Assembly: GCA_902802215.1 (NCBI GenBank)
Contig: CADCLH010000020.1
Span: 1-31,789, forward strand
Length of the DNA stretch: 31,789 nucleotides
DNA from: Oscillospiraceae bacterium
GTDB taxonomy: Bacteria > Bacillota > Clostridia > Oscillospirales > Oscillospiraceae
Direction: 5' to 3'
Part shown: piece by piece, positions 15,763 through 22,637 of the stretch
How the letters are laid out: each line of letters begins with the position of its first letter
How positions within the stretch are numbered: the stretch's first letter is position 1
Notes under the pieces: generated by a model
What the model saw: only the letters and a program-made list of their open reading frames with translations
Database searches by the model: none
What the model was told of the DNA's origin: nothing
Translations under genes and position numbers: made by a program

Positions 15763-17437
15763 GGTCCTCACCTCCGTTCGTCTGCTGAAGGTAGATCTCG
15801 CGGTAGATCGGGCTGCGCGCGAGCAGCTCGTCATGGGTGCCGCGGTCGACGATGCGGCCGTTGTCCATGATGAGGATCAGGTCCGCGTCCTGTACCGAGG
15901 CCACGCGCTGGGCGATGATGATCTTGGTGGTCTCGGGGATGTAGGTCCGGAAGCCCTGGCGGATCAGCGCGTCGGTCCGGGTGTCGACGGCGCTCGTGGA
16001 GTCGTCCAGGATCAGGATCTTCGGCTTCTTCAGCAGGGCGCGCGCGATGCACAGGCGCTGCTTCTGCCCGCCGGAGACGTTGGTGCCGCCCTGCTCGATG
16101 TAGGTGTCGTAGCCCTTGGGGTGGGCGACGACGAACTCGTCCGCCTGCGAAAGCCTGCACGCCTCGACGATCTCCTCGTCCGTGGCGTCCGGGTTGCCCC
16201 AGCGCAGGTTCTCGCGTATCGTGCCGGAGAAGAGCTCGTTCTTTTGCAGCACCATGGAGACCGCGTTGCGCAGCGCCTCGAGATCGTATTCGCGCACGTC
16301 CCGGCCGCCGACCTTCACCGCGCCCTCCGTCACGTCGTACAGGCGGGGGATGAGCTGGACCAGCGTGGTCTTGCTCGAGCCCGTGCCGCCGAGGACGCCG
16401 ACCGTGCAGCCCGAGGGGATGTGCAGGTCGATGTCCGCCAGCGCGTATTCCCTGGCGTCGGCGCTGTATTTGAAGCTGACGTTCTCAAAGTCGATCGAGC
16501 CGTCGGCCACCTCGGTCACGGCGTTGTCGGGGCTCGTGAGGCTCGGCTGCTCCTGAAGCACCTCGCTGATGCGCTTGGCGGACTCGGCCGAGATGGTGAG
16601 CATGACGTAGATCATCGACAGCATCATCAGGCTGATGAGCACCTGCATGCCGTAGGTCAGCATGGCGGCGATCTGGCCGACGTCGATGACCGTGCCGGAG
16701 CTCGACACGACGATGCGCGCGCCGACCGTGAGGATGAAGAGCATGTTGAAGTACATGCACAGCTGCATCAGCGGCGAGTTGAGCGCGACGATGCGCTCGG
16801 CCTTCGTGAAGTCCATGCAGATGCTGTCCGCCGCCGCGCCGAATTTCTTTTTCTCGTACTCCTCGCGCGCAAAGCCCTTGACCACGCGCATCGCGCGCAC
16901 ATTCTCCTCGATGGACTCGTTGAGCCTGTCGTAGCGATGGAAGACCGAGCGGAAGGCGGGCATCGCGTTTTTGGCGATGAGGATCAGGCCGGCCATCGTG
17001 ATGGCGAACAGGAACATCAGCGGCGCGCGCACCGCCACGCGGATGATCATCATAAAGGCCATCTGGACGTTGGTGACGTCGGTGGTCATGCGCGTCACCA
17101 GCGAGGCCGAGGAAAAGCGGTCGATGTTTTCAAAGGAGAAGTCCTGCACCCGCACGAACATGTCGCGCCGCAGATTGCGGGCAAAGCCCGTGGAGGCGTC
17201 GGCGCAGGTGCGCGCCGCGGCGGCGCCGCACAGCAGCGACAGCACCGCCATGATCACGAGCTTGCCGCCGAGCGCCGTCACCTCCTCCAGCGGGGCGCCG
17301 GCCTTGATCATGTTGACCACGTCGGCGGTGAAGAAGGGGATCAGGACCTCAAAAAACACCTCGCCCACAATGGCCAGCAGGGTCAGCAGCGCGGGCTTTT
17401 TGTTCTCGCGCAGGCTTTGGGACAGGGTTTTGATCAC
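15755..17437 (-). CDS. ABC exporter subunit with degenerate ATPase site (TmrA/TM287-like)
   Basis: A half-transporter of about 560 residues: six membrane helices (1-310) followed by an ATPase with Walker A GGTGSSKTT, signature NVSGGQKQR and Walker B ILILDDSTSAVD. Asp replaces the catalytic Glu after Walker B, as in the non-hydrolysing site of heterodimeric exporters such as TM287/288. The canonical site belongs to the partner encoded directly downstream. The start was chosen at GTG 17437 (VIKTLSQSLRENKK), which has AAGGAAG 11 nt upstream and matches the family N terminus; a TTG at 17473 is also possible. Multidrug or lipid export is the usual role of the family; the substrate is unknown. Confidence 0.88.
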   Translation of the reverse strand: MIKTLSQSLRENKKPALLTLLAIVGEVFFEVLIPFFTADVVNMIKAGAPLEEVTALGGKLVIMAVLSLLCGAAAARTCADASTGFARNLRRDMFVRVQDFSFENIDRFSSASLVTRMTTDVTNVQMAFMMIIRVAVRAPLMFLFAITMAGLILIAKNAMPAFRSVFHRYDRLNESIEENVRAMRVVKGFAREEYEKKKFGAAADSICMDFTKAERIVALNSPLMQLCMYFNMLFILTVGARIVVSSSGTVIDVGQIAAMLTYGMQVLISLMMLSMIYVMLTISAESAKRISEVLQEQPSLTSPDNAVTEVADGSIDFENVSFKYSADAREYALADIDLHIPSGCTVGVLGGTGSSKTTLVQLIPRLYDVTEGAVKVGGRDVREYDLEALRNAVSMVLQKNELFSGTIRENLRWGNPDATDEEIVEACRLSQADEFVVAHPKGYDTYIEQGGTNVSGGQKQRLCIARALLKKPKILILDDSTSAVDTRTDALIRQGFRTYIPETTKIIIAQRVASVQDADLILIMDNGRIVDRGTHDELLARSPIYREIYLQQTNGGEDRA

Positions 17438-17491
17438 GAAACGCTGCACTTCCTTTCCGGGAATGATACTCAAATACGGTTAAGACGGTAT

Positions 17492-17519
17492 ATTTTACCA
17501 CGTCGGCGGGACAAATCAA
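17492..17519 (-). promoter_or_regulatory. SigA-type promoter of the ABC exporter pair
   Basis: On the minus strand, TTGATT (17514-17519) and TAAAAT (17492-17497) are spaced by 16 bp, 55 nt upstream of the GTG start at 17437. Confidence 0.6.
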
Positions 17520-17539
17520 GCGGAAGTTTGTGAACAATC

Positions 17540-17568
17540 TTGACAGAATTGCCTCCGTCTGCTAGGCT
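17540..17568 (+). promoter_or_regulatory. SigA-type promoter of the Nudix gene
   Basis: A perfect TTGACA (17540-17545) and TAGGCT (17563-17568) are 17 bp apart. Transcription would begin near 17575, so translation cannot begin at the upstream in-frame TTG at 17569. The leader holds an 8-bp hairpin (17581-17588 with 17593-17600) just before the ribosome-binding site. Confidence 0.7.
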
Positions 17569-17616
17569 TTGCCCAAAGAAAACGCCCCGGAGGGGGCGTT
17601 CGGGAGGCGGATGGAT

Positions 17617-18174
17617 ATGGAGGATCTCGACGCCCTGCGCCGCGCCGCGGTAAGCGCCTCGCTCTGCGCGAGCCCCGGCAGCGAGAACGAGCTCTGGGAC
17701 GTCTACGACGCGGACGGGAACAAGACCGGGCGCGTCCACCGGCGCGCGGAGCCGCTGCGCCCCGGAGACCGGCACCTGTGCGTGCACGTCTGGGTTCAGA
17801 ACGCGGCGGGGGAATTCCTCATCACAAGGCGCAGCGCCCGCAAGAGCATGGCCGGACTCTGGGAGTGCACCGGCGGCTGCGTCGTCGCGGGCGAGGACAG
17901 TCTCACGGCCGCGCTGCGCGAGGTCCGGGAGGAGACGGGGCTGCGCCTCGATCCTGAGCGCGCGGAGCTGCTGCTGTGCTGGGAGGGCGAGTTCTTCCTC
18001 TGCGATGTGTACCGCTTCCGGCAGGACGTTTCGACCGGGGAGATCAGCTTGCAGCCCGGAGAGACGGACGGGGCCATGCTCGCGGACGCGGCGGCGATCC
18101 GCGCCCTCGCCGCGGCGGGAAAGTTCGTGGACCTGCCCTATCTCGAGCGCGTGCTGGGAAGGCCGGAAAGATAA
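17617..18174 (+). CDS. Nudix hydrolase (YfcD/IDI-like type)
   Basis: 185 residues with a complete Nudix box at about 87-109 (GCVVAGEDSLTAAL, then REVREETGL), which binds the metal ion for hydrolysis of a nucleoside diphosphate-X substrate. The ELWDVYDADGNKTG start and the GDRHLCVHVWVQN strand resemble the subgroup near isopentenyl-diphosphate isomerase and E. coli YfcD. The actual substrate cannot be predicted. The start was placed at ATG 17617, 9 nt after GGAGG. An ATG at 17611 is in the same frame but too close to the ribosome-binding site, and further-upstream starts would precede the predicted transcript. Confidence 0.85.
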   Translation: MEDLDALRRAAVSASLCASPGSENELWDVYDADGNKTGRVHRRAEPLRPGDRHLCVHVWVQNAAGEFLITRRSARKSMAGLWECTGGCVVAGEDSLTAALREVREETGLRLDPERAELLLCWEGEFFLCDVYRFRQDVSTGEISLQPGETDGAMLADAAAIRALAAAGKFVDLPYLERVLGRPER

Positions 18175-18195
18175 ACCCGCGCTTCCGTCTGATCT

Positions 18196-18226
18196 GTTTT
18201 TGAGGCAGCTTTGCCGCCTCAAAAAC
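18196..18226. repeat. Inverted repeat after the Nudix gene
   Basis: GTTTTTGAGGC (18196-18206) and GCCTCAAAAAC (18216-18226) pair perfectly over 11 bp around a 9-base loop. T precedes and A follows the stem, as in the repeat at 11322-11354, so it is not a canonical terminator. The GC-rich bases from 18227 to 18309 show no gene. Confidence 0.55.
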
Positions 18227-18309
18227 ACCCTGAGCCGAGCTGTGCGAGGCCTCGCGCCGATCAAGCGAGGCGTCCCCCGCAAGCCGAGGGCGATGAGCGC
18301 GAGAAATAC

Positions 18310-18344
18310 TCACCGGAGAGCCCAGCGAAGCGGGTCTCCGGTGA
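18310..18344 (-). terminator. Hairpin after the small membrane-protein gene
   Basis: TCACCGGAGA (18310-18319) pairs with TCTCCGGTGA (18335-18344), with more pairing inside (CCC/GGG). On the minus strand it begins 3 nt after the stop and is followed by GTATTTCTC, a weak T tract. Confidence 0.6.
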
Positions 18345-18347
18345 AGT

Positions 18348-18572
18348 TTACAGCTCCGGCAGATCGTCGTTGAGGACGACCCGCTGCTCCTTGCCGCGGT
18401 CGGGCATGGCCACGATCAGCAGGTAGCCCACGCCGGGCAGCAGAAACGCCCACCAGAAATACTTCCGGCCATGGTAGCCCTTGTCCTCGGCGATCTTGTA
18501 GAATTCCCCGGCGGCAAACCAGTTGACGACCAGACATGCGGCCAGAACAAGCAGATAAACGAGCACTGTCAC
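18348..18572 (-). CDS. Small two-helix membrane protein, function unknown
   Basis: 74 residues with two hydrophobic segments (about 2-20 and 39-57) linked by a charged loop EFYKIAEDKGYHGRK, and a charged tail ending in NDDLPEL. The GTG start at 18572 is 9 nt after GAGGAGG, and a clear promoter lies upstream, so the gene looks real. Short proteins with an AEDKGY-x3-KYFWW motif are, as I recall, common as hypothetical proteins in Clostridia. No enzymatic motif is visible. It is monocistronic, between its own promoter and its own terminator. Confidence 0.75.
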   Translation of the reverse strand: MTVLVYLLVLAACLVVNWFAAGEFYKIAEDKGYHGRKYFWWAFLLPGVGYLLIVAMPDRGKEQRVVLNDDLPEL

Positions 18573-18613
18573 TGCGGCAGACCTCCTCTTTGGCTTTTCG
18601 CCATCCTATAATC

Positions 18614-18642
18614 ATTATAGTCGGGACCGCCCGACGGGTCAA
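18614..18642 (-). promoter_or_regulatory. SigA-type promoter of the small membrane protein
   Basis: On the minus strand, TTGACC (18637-18642) and a perfect TATAAT (18614-18619) have 17-bp spacing, 41 nt upstream of the GTG start. Confidence 0.8.
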
Positions 18643-18647
18643 TAGAT

Positions 18648-18687
18648 ATGAAAAAACAGGACTGCCGAAGCGGTCCTGTTTTTTCAT
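18648..18687. terminator. Bidirectional terminator downstream of the acpP repeats
   Basis: An 18-bp stem (18648-18665 with 18670-18687, one G-T pair, loop CGAA) carries A6 on one side and T6 on the other, so it works as an intrinsic terminator in both directions. It is placed to stop minus-strand transcripts coming from the acpP end of the rpmH cluster before the next promoter. Confidence 0.88.
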
Positions 18688-18708
18688 GTGCAGTCAAAGC
18701 CTCTTGCA

Positions 18709-18956
18709 CGTCATTCCGAGCCAGTGCGCACACTGGCGTGGGAATCCGCATCTCCCGGCGGCCAGCCCGGAGCTCCGCGTTCTATGGGTCTGATGCAGCC
18801 AAGGGAAGAAACGGATTGCCACACCAGTGACGTCGGTCAGAAGGTGAATTGCCGCAAAAGGCAGACGGATTGCCACGTCGCTTCGCTCCTCGCAATGACG
18901 GGAGAGCCTTTTGCGGCAAGAGAGGCCGGCCTGGGCCGCTGGTTCGCAATGACGGG
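18709..18956. repeat. Cluster of short palindromic intergenic repeats, one nested in another
   Basis: This 250-base stretch has no gene. It holds three copies of one repeat type whose ends read CGGATTGCC and CGTCATTGCG (or close). Copy A is at 18709-18748, inverted, with an inner GCCAGTG/CACTGGC stem. An outer copy runs from CGGATTGCCAC at 18812 to CGCAATGACGGG ending at 18956. An inner copy at 18866-18902 has the same two ends. The inner copy is flanked by a perfect 14-bp inverted repeat (TTGCCGCAAAAGGC at 18849-18862 and its complement at 18906-18919). This type of repeat is widespread between genes in many bacteria. Confidence 0.7.
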
Positions 18957-18973
18957 GCAGAGATTTCGGGAGC

Positions 18974-19201
18974 TTACTGGAGCTTCTCCAGATACTCCAC
19001 GATGCGGCCGACCGTGTAGAGCTGGGCCGCGTCCTCGTCGCTGATGGAGATGCCGTACATGTCCTCCAGGGACATGATCAGCTCGACCACGTCGAGAGAG
19101 TCGGCGCCGAGATCGTCGATCAGGTTGGTCTCCGCCGTGATGCTCTCAGGCTCCACCTCAAACTGCTGCGCGAGCGCGTTTCTGACATTCTCAAAAATCA
19201 T
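18974..19201 (-). CDS. acpP: Acyl carrier protein
   Basis: 75 residues, strongly acidic, with the phosphopantetheine site GADSLDVVEL (Ser35) and the typical helices ending in VGRIVEYLEKL. It carries growing acyl chains for fatty acid and phospholipid synthesis. The ATG at 19201 has GGAGGA upstream; longer in-frame starts lack a ribosome-binding site. No fab genes are nearby. It lies 59 nt behind jag in the same direction without a clear terminator or promoter between, so it may be read from the rpmH operon. A second acyl carrier protein elsewhere in the genome cannot be excluded. Confidence 0.95.
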   Translation of the reverse strand: MIFENVRNALAQQFEVEPESITAETNLIDDLGADSLDVVELIMSLEDMYGISISDEDAAQLYTVGRIVEYLEKLQ

Positions 19202-19260
19202 TGTGATTCCTCCGATGTGTTGCCCGGATTCGCCGGGTATGGTACTGCAAAGCGGCGCCC

Positions 19261-20064
19261 TCAGGCCCACTCGCGGCTCTTGGGTTTGTTGTCGGGCTTG
19301 TCCGGCTTGACGTAGGAGACGACCACGCGGCGGTTCGGCTCGACCCCGGTCGAGCTCGTGGTGACGCCCTCGTAGTTCTGCAGCGCGGTGTGGATGACGT
19401 GGCGCTCATAGGAGTTCATCGGCTCGAGCGCCATGCTGCGCTTGTACTTGATGGCCTTCTCCGCCATCTTCTCGGCCAGACGCGCCAGACTCTCCTCGCG
19501 CTTGGCCCGGTAGGCCTCGGCGTCGACGGAGATGTGCAGGTGCTTGTCGTTGGTCTTGTTGACGACGTAGTTGGTCAGGTGCTGGATCGCGTCCAAGGTC
19601 TCGCCGCGGCGGCCGATGATCGCGCCCATCGCGGCGCCCGTCAGATTGACGTTCACGCCGCCGTTCTCGCGCGGGCTGATCTCGATCTCGGCGTTGACGC
19701 CCATGCGCTCGAGCAGGCCGGAAAGGAAGGCGCGGATCTCGCCGTAGACGGCGGGCTCGTCGGGATCGGCGGGCTTTGCGGCCGGAGCCGGAGCCGCGGC
19801 GGGCTTCTTCTCGGGCGCGGGCTTCTTCTCCGCCCTGGGCTTCGGCTCGCTCTTCGCGGGCGCGGGGGCCTTGACGGGCTCCTCGTCCGGGCACTCATAG
19901 CTGACGCGGACGCGGGCGGGAGAGGCGCCGATGCCGAGGAAGCCGGACTTGGCCCTCTCCAGGATCTCCACCGACACGTCGTCGCGGTCCATGCCCAGCT
20001 CGCTCAGAGCCTCGGCAATGGCGGCGTCCTCCGTGCGGGCGGACTTTTCCAGATATTTTATCAT
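19261..20064 (-). CDS. jag: Jag/KhpB RNA-binding protein
   Basis: 267 residues: an N-terminal Jag-N domain (1-50, ending in AKSGFLGIGASPARV), a low-complexity Lys/Pro/Ala linker (about 60-100), a KH domain with GAIIGRRGETLDAIQ and a C-terminal R3H domain with SYERHVIHTAL. Jag (SpoIIIJ-associated, KhpB) binds RNA and works with KhpA in cell elongation and division control in other Firmicutes. The ATG at 20064 was preferred over a GTG 12 nt upstream because AGGAG then has a suitable spacing. Its place in the cluster downstream of yidC is conserved, though here a small gene intervenes. Confidence 0.94.
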   Translation of the reverse strand: MIKYLEKSARTEDAAIAEALSELGMDRDDVSVEILERAKSGFLGIGASPARVRVSYECPDEEPVKAPAPAKSEPKPRAEKKPAPEKKPAAAPAPAAKPADPDEPAVYGEIRAFLSGLLERMGVNAEIEISPRENGGVNVNLTGAAMGAIIGRRGETLDAIQHLTNYVVNKTNDKHLHISVDAEAYRAKREESLARLAEKMAEKAIKYKRSMALEPMNSYERHVIHTALQNYEGVTTSSTGVEPNRRVVVSYVKPDKPDNKPKSREWA

Positions 20065-20115
20065 CGTGTGTGACACTCCTGTGTTTTAGTAGACTCTCAT
20101 AAAAGCCTGATCGTG

Positions 20116-20331
20116 TTATTCGCCGACATCGCCGGCGTCGGCGCACTCGTCCCCGGTGTCGCCCACCTCGCCGCCGTCGCCGTCGCCGCCGTCTTCGTCG
20201 GGGGCGTCAAAGCTCTCGCCGCCGGACTCGGCGACGTCGGGAGCGCCGAAGCCCTCCCCGGCAAACTGTGCAACGGTCTTTTCGGCCGCAAGCTCCTCCT
20301 CGGAGGGGATCGCTTCAAGCAATCTGCTCAT
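20116..20331 (-). CDS. Small acidic Gly/Asp-rich protein between yidC and jag, unknown
   Basis: 71 residues with a conventional N terminus (MSRLLEAIPSEEELAAEKTV) and a tail made almost only of Gly, Asp, Glu and Ala (EDGGDGDGGEVGDTGDE). Roughly a third of residues are acidic and only about two are basic. The ATG has GGAGGAA 7 nt upstream and sits 17 nt after the yidC stop, in the same direction as its neighbours. No family is recognised. It is not part of the usual rnpA-yidC-jag set. It may be a lineage-specific partner of the YidC/Jag pair or a fortuitous frame; the ribosome-binding site and spacing favour a real gene. Confidence 0.6.
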   Translation of the reverse strand: MSRLLEAIPSEEELAAEKTVAQFAGEGFGAPDVAESGGESFDAPDEDGGDGDGGEVGDTGDECADAGDVGE

Positions 20332-20348
20332 GACCCGGTTCCTCCGCG

Positions 20349-21710
20349 TTATTCCCCGGGCTTGTCGGGCGCTTCCGGCGCTTCTGCTTCCGGAGCCTCG
20401 ACGGTTTCGACGGTCTCGACGGCCTCAACGGTCTCAACGGCCTCGGAGACGCTTTCGTCGATGGCGGGGGCGTCCTCCGACTCCTGCGCCGCGGCCAGGG
20501 TCTCGGCCTCGGCGGTCTCGGGGTGCTCGAAGCGGTCCGGCACATAGGCGCGGCCGCGCGCATAGCGGCGGTTGCCCACCTGCGAGGCGGGCTTCTCGGC
20601 CTCCTTGATGCCCAGGCGCTCGCGCCGCGCGGCGCGGTCGGCCTTCTCCAGAGCCGCCTTGCGCTCGTCCAGACGCTGCTTCTCGCTCGCCTGGAGCTTC
20701 TTCTTGCTGGTGTTCGTGTTGACCGGCGTCTTGCCCTCGGCCTTCAGGCGCTCATACTCGGCGCGCTTCTCGGCCATCTCCTTCTCACGCTCGGCGCGCT
20801 CGGCCGCGCGGACCGCGTCCTCCTCGTCCAGCTTCTTCTTGTAGATTTTGGTGAGGGTGTAGTCGCGGATCATGCCGAAGACGGAGTTGGCGATCCAGTA
20901 GATGCCCATGGCGGCCGGCATGACAAAGCAGATCCAGATCGACATCAGCGGCATCATCAGGTTCATGCTCTTCATCGTCGCCTGGGACTGCGCGTCGCCG
21001 GTGGAGGGCGTCGCGGCGGAGCTGATCTTCATCGACGCCCAGCTCAGCGCGGCGGAGATGAACGGGATCAGAAACAGGCCCAGCGCGGGGCCCCAGACGG
21101 AGGGGTCGGACCAGTCCGTCTTGGTGAAGAAATTCCACTGGGGGATCTCGCCCAGGTTGATGCCGAGGAAGCGGAAGTCGATGTTCATCAGACCGTCGAT
21201 CTTCCCGGCCAGAGCGCTCGTCACCTCGGACCAGTGCTGGTGCGCGAGGTTCGAGAGCGTGATCTCCGCGTAGGCGTCGGCCCGGCCGCTGCCCGCGACG
21301 TACCAGCCCTGCGCGGTCATGAACTCCTTGAGCGCGTCCACCACCGAGTCGGCGCAGAACATCATGCGCGTGATCGGACGGCGGATGACGCTGTACAGCG
21401 CGATCAGGATCGGGAAGGGGATCAGCGACCACAGGCAGCCGGACATCGGGTTGATGCCCTCCTCCTGGTAGAGCTTCTGCATCTCGGCGTTGAGCTTCTG
21501 CTGGTTGCCCTCGTGCCGGCGCTGCAGCTCCTGGATCTTCGGCTGAAGACGCGAGGAGCGCATCATGCTCTTTTTGCTCTTGGCCATGAAGGGCGTCATG
21601 ATCAGGTTGACCATCAGTGCAAAGACCACGATCGCCAGACCGTAGCTGCCCGTCGCCTCATAGAACTTGACCAGAGGCCAGGCAAAAATCCTGCAAATAA
21701 ATTCGCCCAT
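20349..21710 (-). CDS. yidC: Membrane protein insertase YidC/OxaA family
   Basis: 453 residues. An N-terminal helix leads into the conserved core: YGLAIVVFALMVNLIMTPF, the cytoplasmic hairpin rich in Lys/Arg/Gln (SKKSMMRSSRLQPKIQELQ, with the groove Arg), then GCLWSLIPFPILIALYSVIRRP and the later helices up to PAAMGIYWIANSVFGMIRD. It inserts membrane proteins alone or with Sec. There is no lipoprotein signal. The C-terminal third is unusual: a long basic coiled region (about 285-385), then a strongly acidic tail with VET/VEA repeats. The cluster position is conserved. Extra length compared with SpoIIIJ (about 260 residues) comes mainly from this tail and a longer periplasmic-side loop. Confidence 0.95.
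   Translation of the reverse strand: MGEFICRIFAWPLVKFYEATGSYGLAIVVFALMVNLIMTPFMAKSKKSMMRSSRLQPKIQELQRRHEGNQQKLNAEMQKLYQEEGINPMSGCLWSLIPFPILIALYSVIRRPITRMMFCADSVVDALKEFMTAQGWYVAGSGRADAYAEITLSNLAHQHWSEVTSALAGKIDGLMNIDFRFLGINLGEIPQWNFFTKTDWSDPSVWGPALGLFLIPFISAALSWASMKISSAATPSTGDAQSQATMKSMNLMMPLMSIWICFVMPAAMGIYWIANSVFGMIRDYTLTKIYKKKLDEEDAVRAAERAEREKEMAEKRAEYERLKAEGKTPVNTNTSKKKLQASEKQRLDERKAALEKADRAARRERLGIKEAEKPASQVGNRRYARGRAYVPDRFEHPETAEAETLAAAQESEDAPAIDESVSEAVETVEAVETVETVEAPEAEAPEAPDKPGE
20395..20448 (-). repeat. Six 9-bp tandem units in the yidC tail
   Basis: Six consecutive 9-bp units (types GCCTCGACG, GTCTCGACG, GTCTCAACG, with small changes) encode repeated Val-Glu-Thr/Ala triplets in the acidic C-terminal tail of YidC. 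Units are 1-3 substitutions apart, so copy number may vary between strains. Confidence 0.75.
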
Positions 21711-21730
21711 AGGGTGCTCCTTTTCTTAGT

Positions 21731-21949
21731 CTAGGGTACGGGGTCGTAGATGCCGCGCCGCCCGTGATAAAAGGGGTGGCAGCAGCAGATGCGGCGGAGC
21801 GCCATCCAGCCGCCCTTCAGGGCGCCGTATTTCTCGATGGCCTCCAGTGCGTACTGGGAGCAGGTCGGGGTAAAGCGGCAGCAGGGCTGCCGGTACGGGG
21901 AGATGTGCCGGCGGTAGAAACGGATCAAAGCGAGCAGAAGCGCCTTCAT
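21731..21949 (-). CDS. yidD: Membrane protein insertion efficiency factor YidD
   Basis: 72 residues. The family core RFYRRHISPYRQPCCRFTP, then TCSQYALEAIEKYGALKGG, is complete with its conserved Cys residues. The N-terminal helix (MKALLLALIRFY) attaches it to the inner face of the membrane, where it assists YidC. The ATG overlaps the rnpA stop (ATGA), implying coupled translation, and yidC follows after 20 nt. Confidence 0.97.
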   Translation of the reverse strand: MKALLLALIRFYRRHISPYRQPCCRFTPTCSQYALEAIEKYGALKGGWMALRRICCCHPFYHGRRGIYDPVP

Positions 21950-22293
21950 GCCTCCGCCTCCTTCATCAGGCCGAGCTTGCGGCAGGCCGTCAGATAGGCG
22001 GCCTCGAGCCGGCGGTACTCGCAGCCGACCGCGCGCGAGCGCGCGACCACCACCACGTCGTAGCCGGGGCGCATCCGCGGCGCGTTCAGCCGCACGATCT
22101 CCCGCAGCCGGCGGCGGACACGGTTGCGCACCACGGCGCCGCCGAGCTTCGTCGACACCGTGTAGCCGCAGCGGCTGACGCCGAGACGGTTCTTCCGGAC
22201 GTAGAGGGCGAGGTACGGCGTGACGGCGCTCTTCCCGCGCGCGTAAAGGCGGTGGAAGTCGCTGTTCTTTTTGAGCGTAACGCTGGCCTTCAC
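21946..22293 (-). CDS. rnpA: Ribonuclease P protein component
   Basis: 115 residues, the normal length. It helps the RNase P RNA mature tRNA 5' ends. The basic signature VVRNRVRRRLREIVR and the N-terminal TLKKNSDFHRLYARGK are clear. The start is a GTG at 22293 (VKASVTLKKNSDF), preceded at about 9 nt by an AAGG-type site. No ATG fits, because the nearby ATG leads at once to a stop in another frame. Reading frames further upstream run through the gap after rpmH and are not gene-like. Confidence 0.93.
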   Translation of the reverse strand: MKASVTLKKNSDFHRLYARGKSAVTPYLALYVRKNRLGVSRCGYTVSTKLGGAVVRNRVRRRLREIVRLNAPRMRPGYDVVVVARSRAVGCEYRRLEAAYLTACRKLGLMKEAEA

Positions 22294-22336
22294 GTCATCC
22301 CGCCTTGCCTGCCAAACTGCGGCACAAACACCGAAA

Positions 22337-22354
22337 GGGCGGATCTCTCCGCCC
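22337..22354 (-). promoter_or_regulatory. Hairpin between rpmH and rnpA
   Basis: A perfect 7-bp GC stem (22337-22343 with 22348-22354, loop TCTC) lies in the 97-nt gap and on the minus strand is followed by TTTCGGTG. It may be a partial terminator or a processing site that lowers rnpA relative to the abundant rpmH message. Confidence 0.4.
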
Positions 22355-22390
22355 CGGACATCTCTTTTCCCGAACTGTTCACGGTGCGCC

Positions 22391-22525
22391 TCAAGCGCTG
22401 AGCTGGGCTCTGCCCTTGGCTCTGCGGCGGGCAAGAACCTTGCGGCCGTTGGCGGTCTTCATTCTCTTGCGGAAGCCGTGCTCTTTCTTGCGCTGGAGCT
22501 TTTTGGGCTGGTAGGTACGAAGCAT
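22391..22525 (-). CDS. rpmH: 50S ribosomal protein L34
   Basis: 44 residues with the canonical L34 sequence pattern: LRTYQPKKLQRKKEHGFRKR, then TANGRKVLARRRAKGR. The start at 22525 follows AAAGGAG at good spacing; the frame is open 48 nt further upstream but without gene-like codons. It is the first gene of rpmH-rnpA-yidD-yidC. In most bacteria dnaA and the origin lie on its other side; here the neighbour is thiT. Confidence 0.97.
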   Translation of the reverse strand: MLRTYQPKKLQRKKEHGFRKRMKTANGRKVLARRRAKGRAQLSA

Positions 22526-22543
22526 AAGGTGCACTCCTTTCTC

Positions 22544-22559
22544 CGGATCAGAGGATCCG
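22544..22559 (-). promoter_or_regulatory. Leader hairpin next to the rpmH ribosome-binding site
   Basis: CGGATC and GATCCG pair around a four-base loop directly before the AAAGGAG of rpmH. It may modulate initiation. The rest of the leader has another small stem (CCGC, GTAA loop, GCGG). Confidence 0.35.
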
Positions 22560-22608
22560 ATAATACTCAACATCCCCGCTTACGCGGAGAAGCAGTTGAC
22601 AAAACAAA

Positions 22609-22634
22609 CACCCGGCGGCAGGGGCCGCCGAGTG
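22609..22634 (-). terminator. Terminator-like hairpin at the thiT/rpmH boundary
   Basis: An 11-bp stem with one G-T pair (22609-22619 with 22624-22634, loop of 4) is followed on the minus strand by TTTGTTTTG. It suits termination after thiT, but the rpmH promoter lies upstream of it, so rpmH transcripts would also contain most of the hairpin at their 5' end. Confidence 0.6.
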
Positions 22635-22637
22635 CTT

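Noticed and set aside
15659..17533. A 624-residue plus-strand frame over the ABC transporter
   Set aside because: It mirrors the ABC gene on the other strand; composition is an antisense shadow.
18688..19044. Plus-strand frames of 60-118 codons between the two terminators near 18.7-19.0 kb
   Set aside because: They run through short palindromic repeats and into the acpP gene antisense; no start signal or family.
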